Positions 62,426 to 64,000 of a stretch of DNA of 64,000 nucleotides are shown here, in pieces. The stretch is from Acidobacteriota bacterium (GTDB taxonomy: Bacteria > Acidobacteriota > Thermoanaerobaculia > Multivoradales > J023): the NCBI GenBank assembly GCA_029263315.1, contig JAJCXR010000050.1, positions 172,247 through 236,246 of the forward strand, read 5' to 3'. The notes under the pieces are model-generated. The model saw nothing but the letters and a program-made list of their open reading frames with translations. It had not been told where the DNA came from and did no database searches. Within the stretch, counting starts at the first letter, position 1; each line of letters starts with the position of its first letter. The position numbers and the translations under genes were made by a program.

Positions 62426-62576
62426 ACGCTATTAAGGTACTCTCGGGCTTACAAACCGTCATCTCCAAAAAGATGACGGCTCTGGCAAATTGTCTGGCCT
62501 CGTGCCTTGTCACCAATCTTAACGCAGGATGCCGATTATCGGGCCAAATGGGCCCACCGATCCCGAGAGAGCCGCC

Positions 62577-63347
62577 ATGTCGTCAGTCATCGGACCCGTT
62601 GCAAAAAAAATTCTCATCGTCACCGGCGGTAGCCGGGGTATCGGCGCCGCCGCCTGTCTGGCAGGTGCCCGGCAAGGTTTCGCCGTCTGTGTCAACTATC
62701 GATTCCAGAAGGCGGCGGCAGAGCAGGTGGCGACAGCGATCCGAGACACCGGCGGCGAAGCCATCGCCGTTGCCGCAGACATCGGTTCAGAAGAGCACGT
62801 GATGCGTCTCTTCGCCACCGTCGACGAGCAACTCGGGAAGGTCACCGCCCTGGTCAACAACGCGGGCGTCCTCGATCTTCAATCGCGGGTCGAAGACCTC
62901 GACGCCGCCCGGCTCGAACGCATCTTCAGAATCAACGTCATCGGCCCTTTCCTCTGCGCCCGCGAAGCGGTGCGCCGCATGTCCACCCACCGCGGCGGCC
63001 CAGGCGGCGCGATCGTCAATGTGTCGTCTCTGGCCGCCCGCCTGGGCTCACCTGGCGAGTATGTCGACTATGCCGCGTCGAAGGGCGCCCTAGACACCAT
63101 GACCATCGGTCTAGCCAAAGAGGTGGCGGCGGAGGGCATCCGCGTCAATGGTGTTCGTCCAGGTTTCGTCTACACCGATATCCACGCCAGCGGCGGCGAG
63201 CCGCAACGCGTCGACAGGGTCAAGGAGCGGGTTCCCATGGGACGCGGCGGCCAACCGGAGGAAGTAGCACAGGCTATCCTCTGGTTGTTGTCGGAAGCAG
63301 CACCCTTCTGCACCGGGGCGATTCTCGATGTGGCAGGCGGCATGTAG
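62577..63347 (+). CDS. Short-chain dehydrogenase/reductase (classical SDR)
   Basis: The protein is 256 residues from the Met at 62577; the 16 codons before it are non-conserved. Cofactor loop VTGGSRGIGAA (TGxxxGxG), NNAG, INVSSL-like VNVSS (catalytic Ser), YAASKG (catalytic Tyr-Lys) and RPGFVYTDIHA. The Arg in NYRFQ after strand 2 favours NADP(H). It reduces or oxidises an unknown alcohol or ketone; FabG-type or glucose-dehydrogenase-like are possible. Its TAG stop is the first codon of the repeat array downstream. Confidence 0.93.
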   Translation: MSSVIGPVAKKILIVTGGSRGIGAAACLAGARQGFAVCVNYRFQKAAAEQVATAIRDTGGEAIAVAADIGSEEHVMRLFATVDEQLGKVTALVNNAGVLDLQSRVEDLDAARLERIFRINVIGPFLCAREAVRRMSTHRGGPGGAIVNVSSLAARLGSPGEYVDYAASKGALDTMTIGLAKEVAAEGIRVNGVRPGFVYTDIHASGGEPQRVDRVKERVPMGRGGQPEEVAQAILWLLSEAAPFCTGAILDVAGGM

Positions 63348-64000
63348 CCCAGGCGCCCGAGGCCAGGAGCGAAGCGATCTGGCCAGGGTGCCCTGAACGA
63401 TCGAGCCCAGACCTCCGGCCAGGAGCGAAGCGACAAACCTCTGTGGCCCCGCAGGGGCCGGCGTAAGTAGCCCAGGCCGCCCGAGGCCAGGAGCGAAGCG
63501 ATCTGGCCAGGGTGCCCTGGGCGGCCGTGGCCCACGCGACGGTGGTGGCCACGTGACGGTGGCCCACGCGATGGTGGTGTCACGCGACGGTGGTGTTACG
63601 CGATGGTGGTGGCCCACACAATGTATCTCCCCCGCAGCGGGTGCCCTGAACGATCGAGCCCAGACGTCCGGCCAGGAGCGAAGCGACAAACCTCTGTGGC
63701 CCCACAGGGGCCGGCGTAAGTAGCCCAGGCCGCCCGCGGCCAGGAGCGAAGCGATCTGGCCAGGGTGCCCTGGGCGGCCGTGGCCCGCGCGATGTTGGTG
63801 GCCACGTGACGGTGGCCACGCGCGACGGTGGCCACGCGGGGCGGTGGCCCACACAATGGATCTCCCCCGCAGCGGGTTCCCTAAACAATCGGGCCCAGAC
63901 CTCCGGCCAGGAGCGAAGCGACAAACCTCTGTGGCCCCGCAGGGGCCGGCGTAAGTAGCCCAGGCCGCCCGAGGCCAGGGAGCGAAGCGATCTGGCCAGG
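63345..64000. repeat. GC-rich composite repeat array (continues past window)
   Basis: No gene is present. Two modules alternate. Module A (TAGCCCAGGCCGCCCGAGGCC..) starts at 63345, 63468, 63721 and 63956. Module B (CGATCGAGCCCAGACCTCC..) lies at ~63398, ~63651 and ~63886. Both contain GGCCAGGAGCGAAGCGA (7 copies). Between them are variable GCGACGGTGGTGGCCC-type runs. The A-B period is ~253 then ~235 bp. Module B holds a GGCCCC-GCA-GGGGCC stem-loop (63445-63459). The first module starts on the dehydrogenase stop codon. Confidence 0.9.

Noticed and set aside
60989..62476. Plus-strand frame of 495 codons
   Set aside because: Antisense shadow of the zincin gene, with no domain and no ribosome site.
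63111..63854. Minus-strand proteins of 114-247 residues
   Set aside because: They are low-complexity translations of the repeat array and run into the antisense of the dehydrogenase gene.
63345..64000. CRISPR array
   Set aside because: Repeats are long, composite and unevenly spaced, spacers are themselves repetitive, and no cas gene is present.

Overview
The window is about 64 kb of GC-rich, gene-dense bacterial chromosome. No rRNA, tRNA, transposase, phage structural gene or CRISPR array was recognised. Two RNA polymerase sigma factors are of the ECF type typical of Acidobacteriota and Planctomycetes (TIGR02999-like). With the GAF/Ser-Thr kinase, the M56/BlaI pair, DUF4097, P-domain protease and 'GFESG...WS'-tailed proteins, they suggest a Gram-negative acidobacterium (Thermoanaerobaculia or Holophagae-like). 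That placement is an inference from gene content.

Layout. 0-9.4 kb: the end of a GAF/zinc-ribbon/Ser-Thr kinase, an alpha/beta hydrolase, a DinB-fold protein, a TetR regulator, an MscS channel with a DUF432-like partner, a DUF4097 protein and a complete TRAP transporter (dctQ-dctM-dctP). 9.5-17.2 kb: a GHMP sugar kinase, a Cys/Met PLP enzyme, and a four-gene MacAB-like export operon (adaptor, ATPase, two FtsX-type permeases). 17.4-18.4 kb: an ArsR regulator and SRPBCC protein with a clear palindromic operator. 18.5-25.4 kb is accessory and poorer in GC. It holds membrane and small proteins, a sigma-like protein joined to a secreted-type beta-sandwich, a secreted protein with five 29-residue repeats, an orphan kinase N-terminal module and an ECF sigma factor. 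25.6-35.2 kb: recC-recB-recD, overlapping end to start. 35.4-36.3 kb: a YopT/C58-like cysteine protease candidate. 36.3-39.9 kb: BlaR1/MecR1-like M56 sensor, BlaI repressor with paired operators, and a second ECF sigma factor. 40-47.9 kb: a small secreted protein, a YbbAP-like ABC exporter, lutABC and a TesA-like esterase. 48-51.4 kb: an M6 protease with two P-domains and a protein carrying an LxGC...His motif like CNF1-type deamidases. 51.5-62.4 kb: a tightly packed four-gene operon. 62.6-64 kb: a short-chain dehydrogenase followed by a GC-rich composite repeat array that runs off the window.

The most striking unit is the 51.5-62.4 kb operon. In transcription order it encodes a HExxH zincin, a CHAT (caspase-like) protease fused to an ATPase with a degraded P-loop, a 2006-residue membrane-anchored STAND-type ATPase ending in what looks like a catalytically dead CHAT fold, and a 360-residue protein of unknown family. 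This has the composition of a protease-armed, NTP-controlled conflict or programmed-death system, and I do not recognise this exact combination.

A second theme is small repeats. Many genes carry in-frame micro-duplications in linkers, REP-like GGTGCCTGGCACC palindromes lie inside recC and lutC without breaking frame, and 17- and 19-bp tandem repeats sit between genes.
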